Source: JBMNGH01 sp050949725 (lineage in GTDB: Bacteria > Bacillota > Thermosediminibacteria > Thermosediminibacterales > Tepidanaerobacteraceae). From it: DNA of 64,000 bases. The stretch's first letter is position 1. The number at the start of each line of letters is the position of its first letter. Below, piece by piece: positions 26,731 through 35,123 of this stretch. A program made the translations under genes and the position numbers. A model generated the notes under the pieces. The model was given only the letters and a program-made list of their open reading frames with translations, did no database searches and was not told the DNA's origin. The stretch lies in assembly GCA_050949725.1 (NCBI GenBank), contig JBMNGH010000007.1, positions 1-64,000 on the forward strand, written 5' to 3'.

Positions 26731-28182
26731 CTATTTTAGTTCTGCTAAAACATGTAGCAATAACTCCCATGAGCGATTTACAGAATTAAAATCTAAAGTC
26801 TCGTCCGGCGAGTGGACATTATAAATATTTGGACCAAAGGATATTATATCGATTTCTTGTATATTGTTTTTAAAAAATCCGCACTCAAGCCCCGCATGCA
26901 CTGCCGTTATCTGTGGCTCTGCGTTATATAGTTTTGTGTAAGTATTCACAAACAATTCCCGAATATTAGATTTGGGATCGTAATCCCATTCAGGATATTC
27001 GGAGTCCGACAATGTGTCAGCCTGAACGCGTTTTGCTATAAGTTCCATTTTGTTTAAAATATTATATTTTAGGCTTCTCTTTGAGCTCCTGATATTGCTT
27101 ACAAATGTGACAGTGTTCTCAACAGTGTTCACAACACCTAAATTAGTAGAGCTTTCAACTAGGCCCTTTATATCCATGCTCATCGTTTGAACACCATTAG
27201 GTATTGTCATTAACACAAATATTAAATCGTCCAAGCTTTTATTTGAAAACACTTTTTTCGGCATATCTATTTCATTTATACTTATATTGACTTTTTCATC
27301 TGATGACATAAATTCGTTTTTAATTATTTGGTTCCATGATTCAACTTTACTTTTTAATTTGCCAAAGTCTTGGTTATCTATTAGTATTACCGACTCGGTT
27401 TTGCTCGGTATTATATTCATCTTGATTCCGCCATTGATTTCAGATAAACTGAAATTAATCGTGCTCTGAAGTTCATGCAAAAAGCGACCCATCAGTATAT
27501 TTGAGTTGCCTCTCCCTTTATCTATTTCCAAGCCTGAATGGCCTCCTTTAAGGCCGCTGATCGTAACTCTATATGGGACAAACTCTTTGGGAACGTCCTC
27601 CCAAACGATATCGAGTGAGATTACATGTCTTATTCCACCGGCACAGCTGGCAACAAACACTCCTTCATCTTCAACATCTAAGTTTATCATGGTTTTACCC
27701 GTAATGTTAGTCATGTCAAGTTGGGCAGCCCCTTGAAGACCTTCTTCTTCATTGGCCGTGAAGATAACTTCTAATGGCGGGTGTGATATTTCTTTTGATT
27801 CCAGTATGGCTAAACTGATTGCCATTCCGATACCGTTATCTGCCCCAAGTGTTGTCCCGTTAGCCTTTATAGTATTTCCATCTATTACTAAGTCAATTGG
27901 ATCCTTGTCAAAATCATGGGTTGAAGTGTCTGTTTTTGTACATACCATATCCATGTGGCTCTGCAGAATTACAGTAGGTGATTTTTCGTACCCTGATGTC
28001 CCAGGTTTTTTTATTATTACGTTATAGGCATCATCTTGTATAAATGTAAAGCCGTTTTGTTTTGCAAAGTCTACAAGGTATTTGCTTATCTTTTCTTCTT
28101 TGCCTGAGCATCTGGGGATCTGGCATATTTCTTCAAAAAACTTGAACACAGATTTTGGCTCAATATTATCTAATTTCCCCAT
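26731..28182 (-). CDS. pepD: aminoacyl-histidine dipeptidase (peptidase D, M20 family)
   Basis: This 483-aa cytosolic zinc peptidase hydrolyses Xaa-His and other dipeptides. Metal-binding and catalytic segments are visible: QSHMDMVC near residue 78, LGADNGIG near 115, and ANEEEGLQGA with the catalytic Glu pair near 145. A later HAGLECGFF segment and the C-terminal HSPDE complete the M20 PepD pattern. The ATG at 28182 follows GAGGTGA with 5-6 nt spacing. It lies downstream of the DUF6092-like/nitroreductase pair on the same strand. Histidine-containing peptides would be natural substrates, which is interesting beside the HutP-family gene at 34.6 kb. Confidence 0.93.
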   Translation of the reverse strand: MGKLDNIEPKSVFKFFEEICQIPRCSGKEEKISKYLVDFAKQNGFTFIQDDAYNVIIKKPGTSGYEKSPTVILQSHMDMVCTKTDTSTHDFDKDPIDLVIDGNTIKANGTTLGADNGIGMAISLAILESKEISHPPLEVIFTANEEEGLQGAAQLDMTNITGKTMINLDVEDEGVFVASCAGGIRHVISLDIVWEDVPKEFVPYRVTISGLKGGHSGLEIDKGRGNSNILMGRFLHELQSTINFSLSEINGGIKMNIIPSKTESVILIDNQDFGKLKSKVESWNQIIKNEFMSSDEKVNISINEIDMPKKVFSNKSLDDLIFVLMTIPNGVQTMSMDIKGLVESSTNLGVVNTVENTVTFVSNIRSSKRSLKYNILNKMELIAKRVQADTLSDSEYPEWDYDPKSNIRELFVNTYTKLYNAEPQITAVHAGLECGFFKNNIQEIDIISFGPNIYNVHSPDETLDFNSVNRSWELLLHVLAELK

Positions 28183-28252
28183 TTTTTTCACCTCAATGTT
28201 AACATTTACATAATTAAATTATAACACACAAAAGTCTCTTTGCATCGGCCAT

Positions 28253-28543
28253 TTACTGCTCATCACAATTTTTTAGAATTTCTATTAGTTCAAAAGTCAC
28301 TTCGTCCAACATGGAAATAAACTTTTCTTCATCAGTCATTACCGATAACTTTTCATTTGCAATTTTTTCTGCAACCCTGTTTACTTCCTCATCGTCAAAC
28401 AGATTGTATTTTTTGAGCAGAGCCATAAACTTTTCTATGGAATCTACAAGCCTGAAAGGGCCATACATCTTAGGTTCGTTTATACAGCCTTTTGCACTCG
28501 AAACAACATATGCCATATAATCCAGTATGTCTCGCTTATTCAT
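28253..28543 (-). CDS. small conserved protein (DUF6092-like)
   Basis: This 96-aa, helix-rich, acidic protein begins MNKRDILDYMAYVVSSAKG and contains EPKMYGPFRLVDSIEKF. It recalls a small uncharacterised family (DUF6092) from memory only. The ATG at 28543 has GGGGGAG five bases upstream and overlaps the nitroreductase stop as ATGA, so the two are translationally coupled and perhaps form a functional pair. A 121-bp near-identical copy of its 5' end lies at 33.2-33.4 kb. Function unknown. Confidence 0.75.
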   Translation of the reverse strand: MNKRDILDYMAYVVSSAKGCINEPKMYGPFRLVDSIEKFMALLKKYNLFDDEEVNRVAEKIANEKLSVMTDEEKFISMLDEVTFELIEILKNCDEQ

Positions 28544-29067
28544 TTTTGCTCCCCCCATCGATTGATAAATGTGACTTCTTCTACAGGCCTCCTGGGAGGT
28601 GTTGAAGGTCTTTGGTCAGAATAACCAAGGCTTATTATCAAATCTACGGAAATTTCATCCGGTAGATCTAGTATTCTCTTAACCGCCTCTTTATTGTATG
28701 ATTTTACCGTGCAAGTGGCTATTCCTTTTTCAGTAGCCATGAGCAGTATGTTCTGCGCTGCCATGGATACGTCTATTATGCTCAGCTCATCCCTGCCAAA
28801 AGCCCCTCCCCTTTCATAGGCCTTTTTACGGTCACTGCAAATCACTATCAGGTTCGGCGGGCCGCCTAGCAAACCTGGAGAAAATGCTTTGATTTGATTG
28901 CATATCTTTTCATCATCTACAATTATAAAATACCAGGGCTGTATATTGCTCCCGGTTGGTGCATAGATGCCTGCTTCGATCAGTTCTTTAATCGTTTCTG
29001 TCGGCACTTTCTTTTTATCATATTTTCTGATACTTCTTCTTCTCTTTATTGTGTCCAAAATGCTCAT
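28540..29067 (-). CDS. nitroreductase-family protein (island 1)
   Basis: This 175-aa FMN-dependent oxidoreductase fold has the N-terminal RRRSIRKY FMN phosphate motif (residues 9-16), APTGSNIQPW near 38, and a C-terminal LISLGYSDQRP. It probably reduces a quinone, flavin or nitro compound with NAD(P)H; many members have other roles. GGGAG precedes the ATG. Its stop overlaps the next gene. A second, divergent nitroreductase lies at 48.3 kb. Confidence 0.9.
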   Translation of the reverse strand: MSILDTIKRRRSIRKYDKKKVPTETIKELIEAGIYAPTGSNIQPWYFIIVDDEKICNQIKAFSPGLLGGPPNLIVICSDRKKAYERGGAFGRDELSIIDVSMAAQNILLMATEKGIATCTVKSYNKEAVKRILDLPDEISVDLIISLGYSDQRPSTPPRRPVEEVTFINRWGEQK

Positions 29068-29108
29068 AAAATCTCCCTACCTCTTGTTTATTGTTTGAAT
29101 AATTAATT

Positions 29109-29151
29109 GCTGTCAAAAGAAATACGCTCTATGCGTATTTCTTTTGACAGC
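29109..29151. repeat. Perfect 19-bp inverted repeat
   Basis: A 19-nt arm starting GCTGTCAAAAG pairs perfectly with its complement around a 5-nt loop TCTAT. It lies between the racemase and nitroreductase genes, both minus. There is no T run after it, so it is either an mRNA processing or stability element, a weak terminator, or an operator for a dimeric regulator. Confidence 0.9.
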
Positions 29152-29169
29152 CGGGTATTTAACGTGAGT

Positions 29170-29901
29170 TTAAACTCGGCTCCAGATGTTTCGGTCTTTG
29201 TCACGTGGTGGGATATACGCTCTTTTGCTCTGAGATATGTTTAGCTTTATCAGTGATTCAAGGTACCTTATAGATACAGCAGCAGGATATAATACCGGAA
29301 CTGAGTAGCCTTTTTCCTCTAGCTCTTGTGATAAAAGTTCGTCTACTCCTATCATGCCCGTACACCCAAGAATAATTGCTTGTGCACCGTCACGCTCTAT
29401 TGCTTCAATAGATTTGTCAAGCAGGGCTTTGAGCAGTTTGTCTATATCAGATAGTTCTAATACGGGAATATCAACGGATTTCACTGATGCCAATTTTCCA
29501 CTTAAGCCAACTTGTCTTCCAACTTTTTCTATCAATGGCACTACTCCGTCGACAACTGTAACTACCGAAAATCTATGTGTCATATCAGCCGCATATAGCA
29601 TTGATGCCCTGCAGGGGCCGACTACGGGGATATCTAGTTTCTCTCTTGCTGCCTCTACTGCCGGATCTCCCATACAGCTAATAAATACCCCATCATATCC
29701 TTCAGCCTGTGCTTTTTCTGCAAGTTTGAGAATACCGGGTGCTGCTAATGCTTCATCATATTCCCCTTCAATTGATGCTGTGCCGTATTCTATTCTCTCA
29801 GCATCGATTTGCACATCTTCAGAAATAAATTTCTTTATTTCTTCTTTTGTATCATTTTCAAATTCCTTTGTGGTTATAGGGCAAATGACTTTGATTTTCA
29901 T
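29170..29901 (-). CDS. aspartate/glutamate racemase-family protein (hydantoin racemase-like)
   Basis: This 243-aa cofactor-independent racemase fold shows the two catalytic cysteines in ISCMGDPAVE (near residue 78) and ILGCTGM (near 180). VVGPCRASMLYAA in the middle is typical of the Asp/Glu/hydantoin racemase superfamily. AAGGAGGGAG precedes the ATG. It is encoded just after an NCS1 permease on the same strand with a 29-nt gap. That pairing with a PucR regulator and DUF917 points to hydantoin or cyclic-amide use, but amino-acid racemase activity is equally possible. Confidence 0.85.
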   Translation of the reverse strand: MKIKVICPITTKEFENDTKEEIKKFISEDVQIDAERIEYGTASIEGEYDEALAAPGILKLAEKAQAEGYDGVFISCMGDPAVEAAREKLDIPVVGPCRASMLYAADMTHRFSVVTVVDGVVPLIEKVGRQVGLSGKLASVKSVDIPVLELSDIDKLLKALLDKSIEAIERDGAQAIILGCTGMIGVDELLSQELEEKGYSVPVLYPAAVSIRYLESLIKLNISQSKRAYIPPRDKDRNIWSRV

Positions 29902-29930
29902 TTGTACTCCCTCCTTTACTTCCCCGTTTT

Positions 29931-31247
29931 TTACTTGAAATCAGCTTCTATATTTACATCTTTAACTGTTTGGCCAAACATATTTATGTTCATTGCTTTA
30001 AAGATATATACTAGCACTAGATAGAGCACAAAACCCGCTACAAGTGAATTAATGCACTGAATTCCCCATTTTACTGAAAAGCCGATTATTGACGCAATGA
30101 TCCAGGCAATAAAAGCCGGCCTTGAAATGTCTCCATATTCGGTGTCCTTATCAAAACTGTATTTACTTTTGTTGATGACAAAATAATCCGCTATTATTAT
30201 ACCTGCTACTGGAGGTACCCCAACTCCCAATATGGTCAGCCAATTGACGAAATAATCCGCAAGGCCGAAAACACCAGCGATGGTAGCTATTATACCGCAT
30301 ACCAATACTATTTTTGATTTTTTCACTTTGACTACATTTGAAAATGCCAGCGATGAGGAATACAAATTGTTGTCATTGGTTGTCCACTGTGCAGCGATGA
30401 GGACAATGAGCGCTGGTATGCCTAGACCTAATTGTATCATTGCAGCAGGTAAATCTCCCGTTCCTGTCGTCAAGCATGTTAGATATCCCGCTACGATTAC
30501 AAATGAGTGCGCTATCATATATCCTATAGCTGTTGCTATCAAGGATTGACCTGCATTCTTTGAGTATCTTGTGATATCTGCCTGGATTGCACCTCCAACT
30601 GCAAAGGCTCCTACTATGAGAACAGCAGCTGCACCGTAACTCATAGTACCTTCAGGCCGTAACGCAAAAAGAGCATCCCAGCCTCCGGTGAGGTTTACAG
30701 CTTTTATTATACCCATAAGTGATGTTATCAATATTGCAGGTGCTGCAATATTGCTTATTATGCTGAGCCCTCTGTATCCAATATATGCCGACGTCATCAT
30801 CAAGAGGCCGCCCCATAAGCTTGCAAACTTTACTGATGTGATAAATCCTCCGTTTGGAAACATGGTGTTTATCGTCATGCCGAAGAACCCAACTTGATAG
30901 GCATACCATCCTACCAATGTGACTGCTATAATCACGGAAATTACCATTGAGCCCTTTCTGCCAAAAGAATGCCTCGCCAGCATTGCCGTGCTTACACCTT
31001 CTCTGGCACCGGCTACACCAACCAGACCACCATAAACTGTTAAAATTGCATTACCTATCAATGAGGCTATTATTGCTTCCCTTAGGTTGAGACCTGCTGC
31101 TAAAGCAGCTCCTGTAAATAGGCCGGCCATTGAAATACAAAATCCTATTGCAACTAAAGATACGTTAAATATACTCTTTCGACCCGATGCCGGTACTCGT
31201 GAAAGCGCATAGTCATTTTGGGCAGCAAGATTAGTATTGTTATCCAT
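29931..31247 (-). CDS. NCS1-family permease, cytosine/hydantoin type (island 1)
   Basis: This 438-aa protein with about 12 transmembrane helices belongs to the nucleobase:cation symporter-1 family. The N-terminal RVPASGRKS segment, GLFTGAALAAGLNLREAI, then GVAGAREGVSTAMLARHSFGRKGS, split by loops, and AAQWTTNDNNLYSSSLAF near 290 are CodB-like. It imports a nucleobase, hydantoin or similar small heterocycle with a cation. GAGGGGG precedes the ATG. It shares the same core motifs with the second permease at 39.9 kb (both have QWTTNDNNLY), so the two are paralogues. Confidence 0.92.
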   Translation of the reverse strand: MDNNTNLAAQNDYALSRVPASGRKSIFNVSLVAIGFCISMAGLFTGAALAAGLNLREAIIASLIGNAILTVYGGLVGVAGAREGVSTAMLARHSFGRKGSMVISVIIAVTLVGWYAYQVGFFGMTINTMFPNGGFITSVKFASLWGGLLMMTSAYIGYRGLSIISNIAAPAILITSLMGIIKAVNLTGGWDALFALRPEGTMSYGAAAVLIVGAFAVGGAIQADITRYSKNAGQSLIATAIGYMIAHSFVIVAGYLTCLTTGTGDLPAAMIQLGLGIPALIVLIAAQWTTNDNNLYSSSLAFSNVVKVKKSKIVLVCGIIATIAGVFGLADYFVNWLTILGVGVPPVAGIIIADYFVINKSKYSFDKDTEYGDISRPAFIAWIIASIIGFSVKWGIQCINSLVAGFVLYLVLVYIFKAMNINMFGQTVKDVNIEADFK

Positions 31248-31477
31248 GTTTTATCCCCCTCAATTCATTTTCGAGTCATCTCATGGGTTGATTAGGATTA
31301 ATCGGTGGTTTGTAACTAAATTTTATTGATTGATATTACTCTTTAAGTACTCTTTGAGTTTAGCCTCTCAGTAAATCAATATGTTAAGATACCAATTAGA
31401 TTTAAGTAAATATATTGCCGAAGTGTTCCTTAAAGAATAAATAATCCAGGAAATTATCCTTTACAAGCCAAAAATGC

Positions 31478-31591
31478 TTGTATTGAAAGTTGTGTATTTT
31501 TATATAATGTGGTAATCTAATAAGGATTATGTCTCTTGGTATTTTAATAATACCCTTGAAAGGTAAGTTCTTTTGAACTTACCTTTTTTTT
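31478..31591 (+). ncRNA. Candidate small RNA between two minus-strand genes
   Basis: In the 382-bp gap between DUF917 and the permease, the plus strand has a perfect -10 TATAAT (31503-31508) with possible -35 TTGTAT (19-bp spacer) or TTGAAA (14 bp). About 50 nt later comes a strong terminator. No plus-strand gene is present, so a short RNA of about 75-80 nt is suggested. The -35 spacing is not ideal. Confidence 0.35.
31561..31591 (+). terminator. Strong Rho-independent terminator on the plus strand
   Basis: GGTAAGTTC and GAACTTACC form a perfect 9-bp stem with loop TTTT, followed by eight T. A wider CCCTTG/CAAGGG pair encloses it. It points against the flanking minus-strand genes. Confidence 0.85.
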
Positions 31592-31629
31592 CACCAAGGG
31601 CATTTTGTTATATCTGTAACCCCAATTTT

Positions 31630-32763
31630 TTACTTAAGCAAATCTTCAATCGGCACATAATCGAAGTCGAAGCCGAAATATCTGGGGCCTAAAATTCCTA
31701 CACCTTTTTCTGTCCTGAACATACTCCTTGCCTTAATTCCAAGCACCGCTACCTCGTCGCCTACCTTCAGTTTGGGGTTGGTTATGGGTTCGCCATCTTT
31801 TGAGCTGACTACTGTTATCATATCCGGGCTCGTTGCTACTACTTTATCATTGTTCCATGCTACATGGTTTTCGTTCTTGAACCATATTTTCATCACTTGG
31901 CCCGCATATTCTCCGCTGCCCTCTATTGTATGTGTTCCCCAATAGTAGCCAAGCTTGTCTTCTGTTTCTTTCTTTGTAACCTTACCTTTTATTAAAATCC
32001 AGCCTTCTAGCTTATCAGCAACTGCCTTGACAGGATCTTTACCCGCTTCTCTTGCTTCCCTTATCATTTTCCCAAGCTCGTAACATTCTGTTAATGTCCC
32101 CGGGATTATTGCCTTTTTCATTTCTTTGCCTGTCATCAAGAATCCGGTATCACCTGTGAGACCATATGCAGCAGCACTTATTTGCTTACCGATCCTCTCA
32201 ACAATTCTGTAGTTGATCGCATGTTTGATTACACTTACGTTTCCAAACTCATCCACAACAGATAGCGGCCACAACGGTATACCGTGCAGGTAAGGTGTTG
32301 TCTGCGGAATTTCAGGAATCGCTCTACCCGTGTAATCACCGTCTACTGCAGGTAGCCCATTGACCAATCCTGCTGCTATTCCACCTGGCGTGCTTGCCCC
32401 TCCTAATTCTAAAGGAACAACCGCATCAATCTTTTTCCCCATGTATTTGGAAAGCTCTTTTATTGATTCGGCTATCCTCTGCTTCTCCGTATACTTGGAA
32501 TCTGTCAGACCAAAACCTTCCATCTCTTTCTTGACTTCTGGTGTGTGTGGTGCTATAGAGCCCATTAAAAATGGACATACTGTAATTGCGTCATCGGCTA
32601 TATCATTTACGTCTACCCATCCGATTTCCTTGCCTGCCCTCAATTCTGTTAACAGTGAGTCCAGCCCGTTTTCTGCCAGGCCACCTCCGCCAGTTCCGTA
32701 TAAAGTACAGCCCCTGACAAAGTCCCTAACCTCCATCTCTGTCTTTAACACTTTCTTAAACAT
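31630..32763 (-). CDS. DUF917-family protein
   Basis: This 377-aa protein has the DUF917 signature FVRGCTLYGTGGGG near residue 14 and a body typical of this hydantoinase-associated family. Related domains act as S-methylthiohydantoin desulfurases or as partners of HyuA-type hydantoinases. AAGGAGG precedes the ATG by 7 nt. It opens the minus-strand island of permease, racemase and others, so it may handle the same cyclic substrate. It ends in an acidic region (FGFDFDYVPIEDLL). The reaction here is unknown. Confidence 0.88.
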   Translation of the reverse strand: MFKKVLKTEMEVRDFVRGCTLYGTGGGGLAENGLDSLLTELRAGKEIGWVDVNDIADDAITVCPFLMGSIAPHTPEVKKEMEGFGLTDSKYTEKQRIAESIKELSKYMGKKIDAVVPLELGGASTPGGIAAGLVNGLPAVDGDYTGRAIPEIPQTTPYLHGIPLWPLSVVDEFGNVSVIKHAINYRIVERIGKQISAAAYGLTGDTGFLMTGKEMKKAIIPGTLTECYELGKMIREAREAGKDPVKAVADKLEGWILIKGKVTKKETEDKLGYYWGTHTIEGSGEYAGQVMKIWFKNENHVAWNNDKVVATSPDMITVVSSKDGEPITNPKLKVGDEVAVLGIKARSMFRTEKGVGILGPRYFGFDFDYVPIEDLLK

Positions 32764-32984
32764 TTCTAGGCCTCCTTAAACATTTATTAATTAAATAAAA
32801 TTCTTAATTTAATTTGAGTTTTTTATCACACCTCCTCCTAACTTTGATCAGGTATAATTTAAGTGGCTAAAAATTAAGATTTCAAAGTCTATTTTATCTT
32901 GGTTATTGTTCGAGTCATTCAATTTTTGTATTATAAAACCCTTTGTTGTGATATCTAAAAAAAAGAGTATAATTTGTATCAAGA

Positions 32985-33140
32985 TTACAAAAGAAAATAC
33001 TAATCGGACTAGTTGTTCTGGCAGGAGAATTGATATACCAGTTTACCAAAGCTCTGAAGATTATCGAGTTGAATATGTGTTCTCGAGGTCATACTGTTGG
33101 TGGGCAACATATTATTAAACTGCAACATAGTCTTAGAATG
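32985..33140 (+). pseudogene. Degenerate alpha/beta-type SASP gene
   Basis: The segment encodes IPVYQSSEDY in one frame, close to IPVYQGSEDY of the intact SASP at 24.6 kb. A VLAGEL in another frame precedes it, matching VASEL, and SRGHTVGGQHIIKL follows in a third, matching SSRDCGAVGGNMV. At least two frameshifts break the gene. The DNA around GTTTACCAA(A/G)GCTCTGA is nearly identical in the two copies. Confidence 0.75.
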
Positions 33141-33246
33141 ATTCAATGATTGAAATCAAAGTGGGGGGTAAATAATAATAGCCCTTTTGAAGGGCTTGAG
33201 TATGTTATAAATAACTAATATATTCTTTTCGATCGTTCAATCGCCA

Positions 33247-33367
33247 ACAAGCCTGAAAGGGCCGTACATTTTCGGTTCGTTTATACAGCCTTTTGCACTC
33301 GAAACAACATATGCCATATAATCCAGTATGTCTCGCTTATTCATTTTTGCTCCCCCATCGATTGATA
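33247..33367 (-). pseudogene. Truncated copy of the DUF6092-like gene start
   Basis: These 121 bp match 28446-28567 with only about four substitutions and one missing C. They carry the ribosome site, the start and about 30 codons of the small gene, plus the last codons of the nitroreductase. The rest of the gene is missing at a sharp left breakpoint. It is a recent partial duplication. Confidence 0.9.
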
Positions 33368-33460
33368 GATGAATACAGGCTATTATATATGGAAACCATA
33401 AAAGAGGAGATATAGTTTTGTCGGCTAAGGATTTTTGATGGGGATAATCTGATTAAATAT

Positions 33461-33530
33461 AAGAACCCCACCCGACGACGCAATCAAAGATTGCTGTCGG
33501 GGCCCGGGAACCTTGTTGTTTTATAAAAAA
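33461..33530 (+). repeat. Dispersed hairpin repeat (locus C)
   Basis: AAGAACCCCA, then CCCGAC and GCAATC pairing with GATTGC and GTCGGG, then GGCCCGGGAACCTT. The second hairpin is degenerate. It lies just downstream of the zinc-ribbon gene on the minus strand. Confidence 0.9.
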
Positions 33531-33540
33531 TGACAATAAA

Positions 33541-33571
33541 AGAGAGCAAGGTATTCAGCCCTGCTCTTCAT
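33541..33571 (-). terminator. Terminator of the zinc-ribbon gene
   Basis: On the minus strand GAGCAGGG pairs with CCTTGCTC (one G-T) and is followed by TCTTTTATTG. The stem overlaps the stop codon of the gene. Confidence 0.6.
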
Positions 33572-33695
33572 TCTTTTTTTCTTGTTTATTCTTTTCTGCC
33601 AGTACTGTCTTTCCACAATACGGACATTTCCATGCCTCAAGATCTGCAGCGGAATATGAGCGTCTGCTGCAAAAAGGACATGTTGAGTATGGCAA
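33555..33695 (-). CDS. 46-aa zinc-ribbon microprotein
   Basis: This small frame starts at TTG 33695 with GGGGGG six bases upstream. It contains two CxxC knuckles, CPFC at residues 6-9 and CPYC at 24-27, 14 residues apart, followed by a lysine/glutamate-rich tail (KNKQEKKNEEQG). The two-knuckle pattern is a zinc ribbon as found in small regulators, ribosome-associated proteins and RNA polymerase-binding proteins. It is isolated, with a terminator overlapping its stop. A longer frame in another register lacks such features. Confidence 0.75.
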   Translation of the reverse strand: MPYSTCPFCSRRSYSAADLEAWKCPYCGKTVLAEKNKQEKKNEEQG

Positions 33696-33862
33696 TAAAA
33701 ACCCCCCAAACCTTGCGGTTTAACACTAAAACTTAATATACGTCTCCGCTTCGCTCTATTAAATAATTCCCCAAAGTTTTCAAAAATCCTTCATAAGGAT
33801 AAACAAAGATTAGGCAAATTTATGATTTACGGTGATTATATAAAATTTATGGGTGATAATAA

Positions 33863-34567
33863 ATGGACACTTTTTTTAAAATATTGGCTTATAGTTCTTT
33901 TTCCGGGCTGGCAGTAGTTATCGGCGGTTATTTAGGTACTAAGAAGATACCTGACAAAATCCTCGCGTTTGTATTAACATTTGGTTCAGGTGTCCTTCTC
34001 TCAGTACTATCTTTTTCACTAATGCATGAAGCATATCAACTTTCCGGGCCGGTATGCACCTCCTTAGCATTTATAATAGGTGGAGTTTCATTTTACCTAT
34101 TAGAATACTTCGTATCGAAACACGTTGCTGAAGGTACCGGGATGATAATCGGCACTGCAATGGACGACCTACCAGAAGCTCTCAGCATGGGAATAGGTTT
34201 TGCAACTGGGAAGGGCAAGTTGGGTATTGTACTTGCTTTGTCAATATTTTTGCACAACATACCTGAAGGGATTTCATCAACCCAAGAGCTTATAGATAAG
34301 TCTAAATTGACTACAAAATCCGCAATGTTATTAGCTTTCCTGGTAGCCTTACTCGACCCTTTTGCCGCTTTAACAGGATACTATATATTAAGAAATGTGA
34401 GCACCGAATTACACGGCATGATAATGGCTTTTTCCGGCGGATCCATACTGTTCATGACAGGAACCGATATGATTCCAAAAGCACATAAAATCGGCTCAAG
34501 GCTTGAAAATTTCGGAATGCTGGTCGGTTTTCTGACAACTTTTTTGCTCAGCAGAATTATGGGTTAA
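33863..34567 (+). CDS. ZIP-family metal transporter
   Basis: This 234-aa membrane protein has seven to eight helices and the ZIP family core HNIPEG near residue 132 plus DDLPEAL near 106. These form the binuclear metal site. It probably moves zinc, iron or manganese into the cytoplasm. GGGTGA precedes the ATG by about 7 nt. The HutP-family gene follows after 76 nt with its own extended -10 element (TGATATAAT, 34588-34596). Confidence 0.9.
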   Translation: MDTFFKILAYSSFSGLAVVIGGYLGTKKIPDKILAFVLTFGSGVLLSVLSFSLMHEAYQLSGPVCTSLAFIIGGVSFYLLEYFVSKHVAEGTGMIIGTAMDDLPEALSMGIGFATGKGKLGIVLALSIFLHNIPEGISSTQELIDKSKLTTKSAMLLAFLVALLDPFAALTGYYILRNVSTELHGMIMAFSGGSILFMTGTDMIPKAHKIGSRLENFGMLVGFLTTFLLSRIMG

Positions 34568-34643
34568 TACCCATCGCTTTTAAATTGTGATATAATTGGT
34601 CTAACATAATAGGGATTATCACTAACCACCGGAGGTGTCGCTA

Positions 34644-35060
34644 TTGGAAAGTATCGATGTGGCAAAAATAGCAATTAAAATGGCCCTTTCCTCGAGAACT
34701 GAAGAAATGGAACTGAAACAGTCGTATTCAAAAATGAACGTAAAGGTTTGTGCAGTTGATTTTGGAGGAGATTTCGTAAATTCAGTCAAGAAAATCATTG
34801 AGCGAGCCCTTGTAGCAGCAAAAAGGGAAGGCGTGATAGAAGAAACTCACGTTTTTGAAGGGGCTGTTGTAGGCGCAACCCGAGAAGCCGTCTCGCAGAT
34901 TGTCCCAAAAGCACTTGGACTTAATATCGGGGGTAAAATCGGAATAGCAAGACATGGCGAACATATAAGTGTGGCTATGTTTTTTGGGGTAGGTTTTTTA
35001 AATTTAAACGATGTTGTCATCGGTTTGGGGCACAGATCTATACCTAATCAGGTAACTTAG
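34644..35060 (+). CDS. HutP-family RNA-binding antiterminator protein
   Basis: This 138-aa protein matches the HutP fold. The C-terminal half has GAVVGATREAVSQIVPKALG followed by NIGGKIGIARHGEHISVAMFFGVG. This is the region that in Bacillus HutP binds L-histidine, Mg2+ and RNA; both histidine positions of the RHGEH motif are present. The start is the TTG at 34644, eight bases after GGAGG; a GTG three codons upstream overlaps the ribosome site. No hut genes are in the window. Downstream, a promoter and leader with three UAG triplets precede an ABC transporter operon, its likely target by inference. Confidence 0.9.
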   Translation: MESIDVAKIAIKMALSSRTEEMELKQSYSKMNVKVCAVDFGGDFVNSVKKIIERALVAAKREGVIEETHVFEGAVVGATREAVSQIVPKALGLNIGGKIGIARHGEHISVAMFFGVGFLNLNDVVIGLGHRSIPNQVT

Positions 35061-35079
35061 GTAACTTAAACAAAGCATA

Positions 35080-35108
35080 TTGACAATGTGAGTATTATGA
35101 AATATAAT
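35080..35108 (+). promoter_or_regulatory. Consensus sigma-A promoter of the ABC transporter operon
   Basis: TTGACA (35080-35085) and TATAAT (35103-35108) are separated by exactly 17 bp, a perfect match at both hexamers. Transcription should start near 35115, leaving a 115-nt leader before the lipoprotein gene. Confidence 0.93.
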
Positions 35109-35123
35109 TGGTTTAAATACTTG

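Noticed and set aside
32906..33118. 70-codon plus frame containing a SASP-like stretch
   Set aside because: The SASP similarity jumps between three frames, so this is a pseudogene and not a new gene.
33521..33709. 62-codon minus frame over the zinc-ribbon gene
   Set aside because: It is a different register of the same DNA; only the shorter register has paired CxxC knuckles and a spaced ribosome site.
34571..34596. Full -35/-10 promoter for the HutP-family gene
   Set aside because: Only an extended -10 (TGATATAAT) is good; no matching -35, so it is mentioned but not listed separately.
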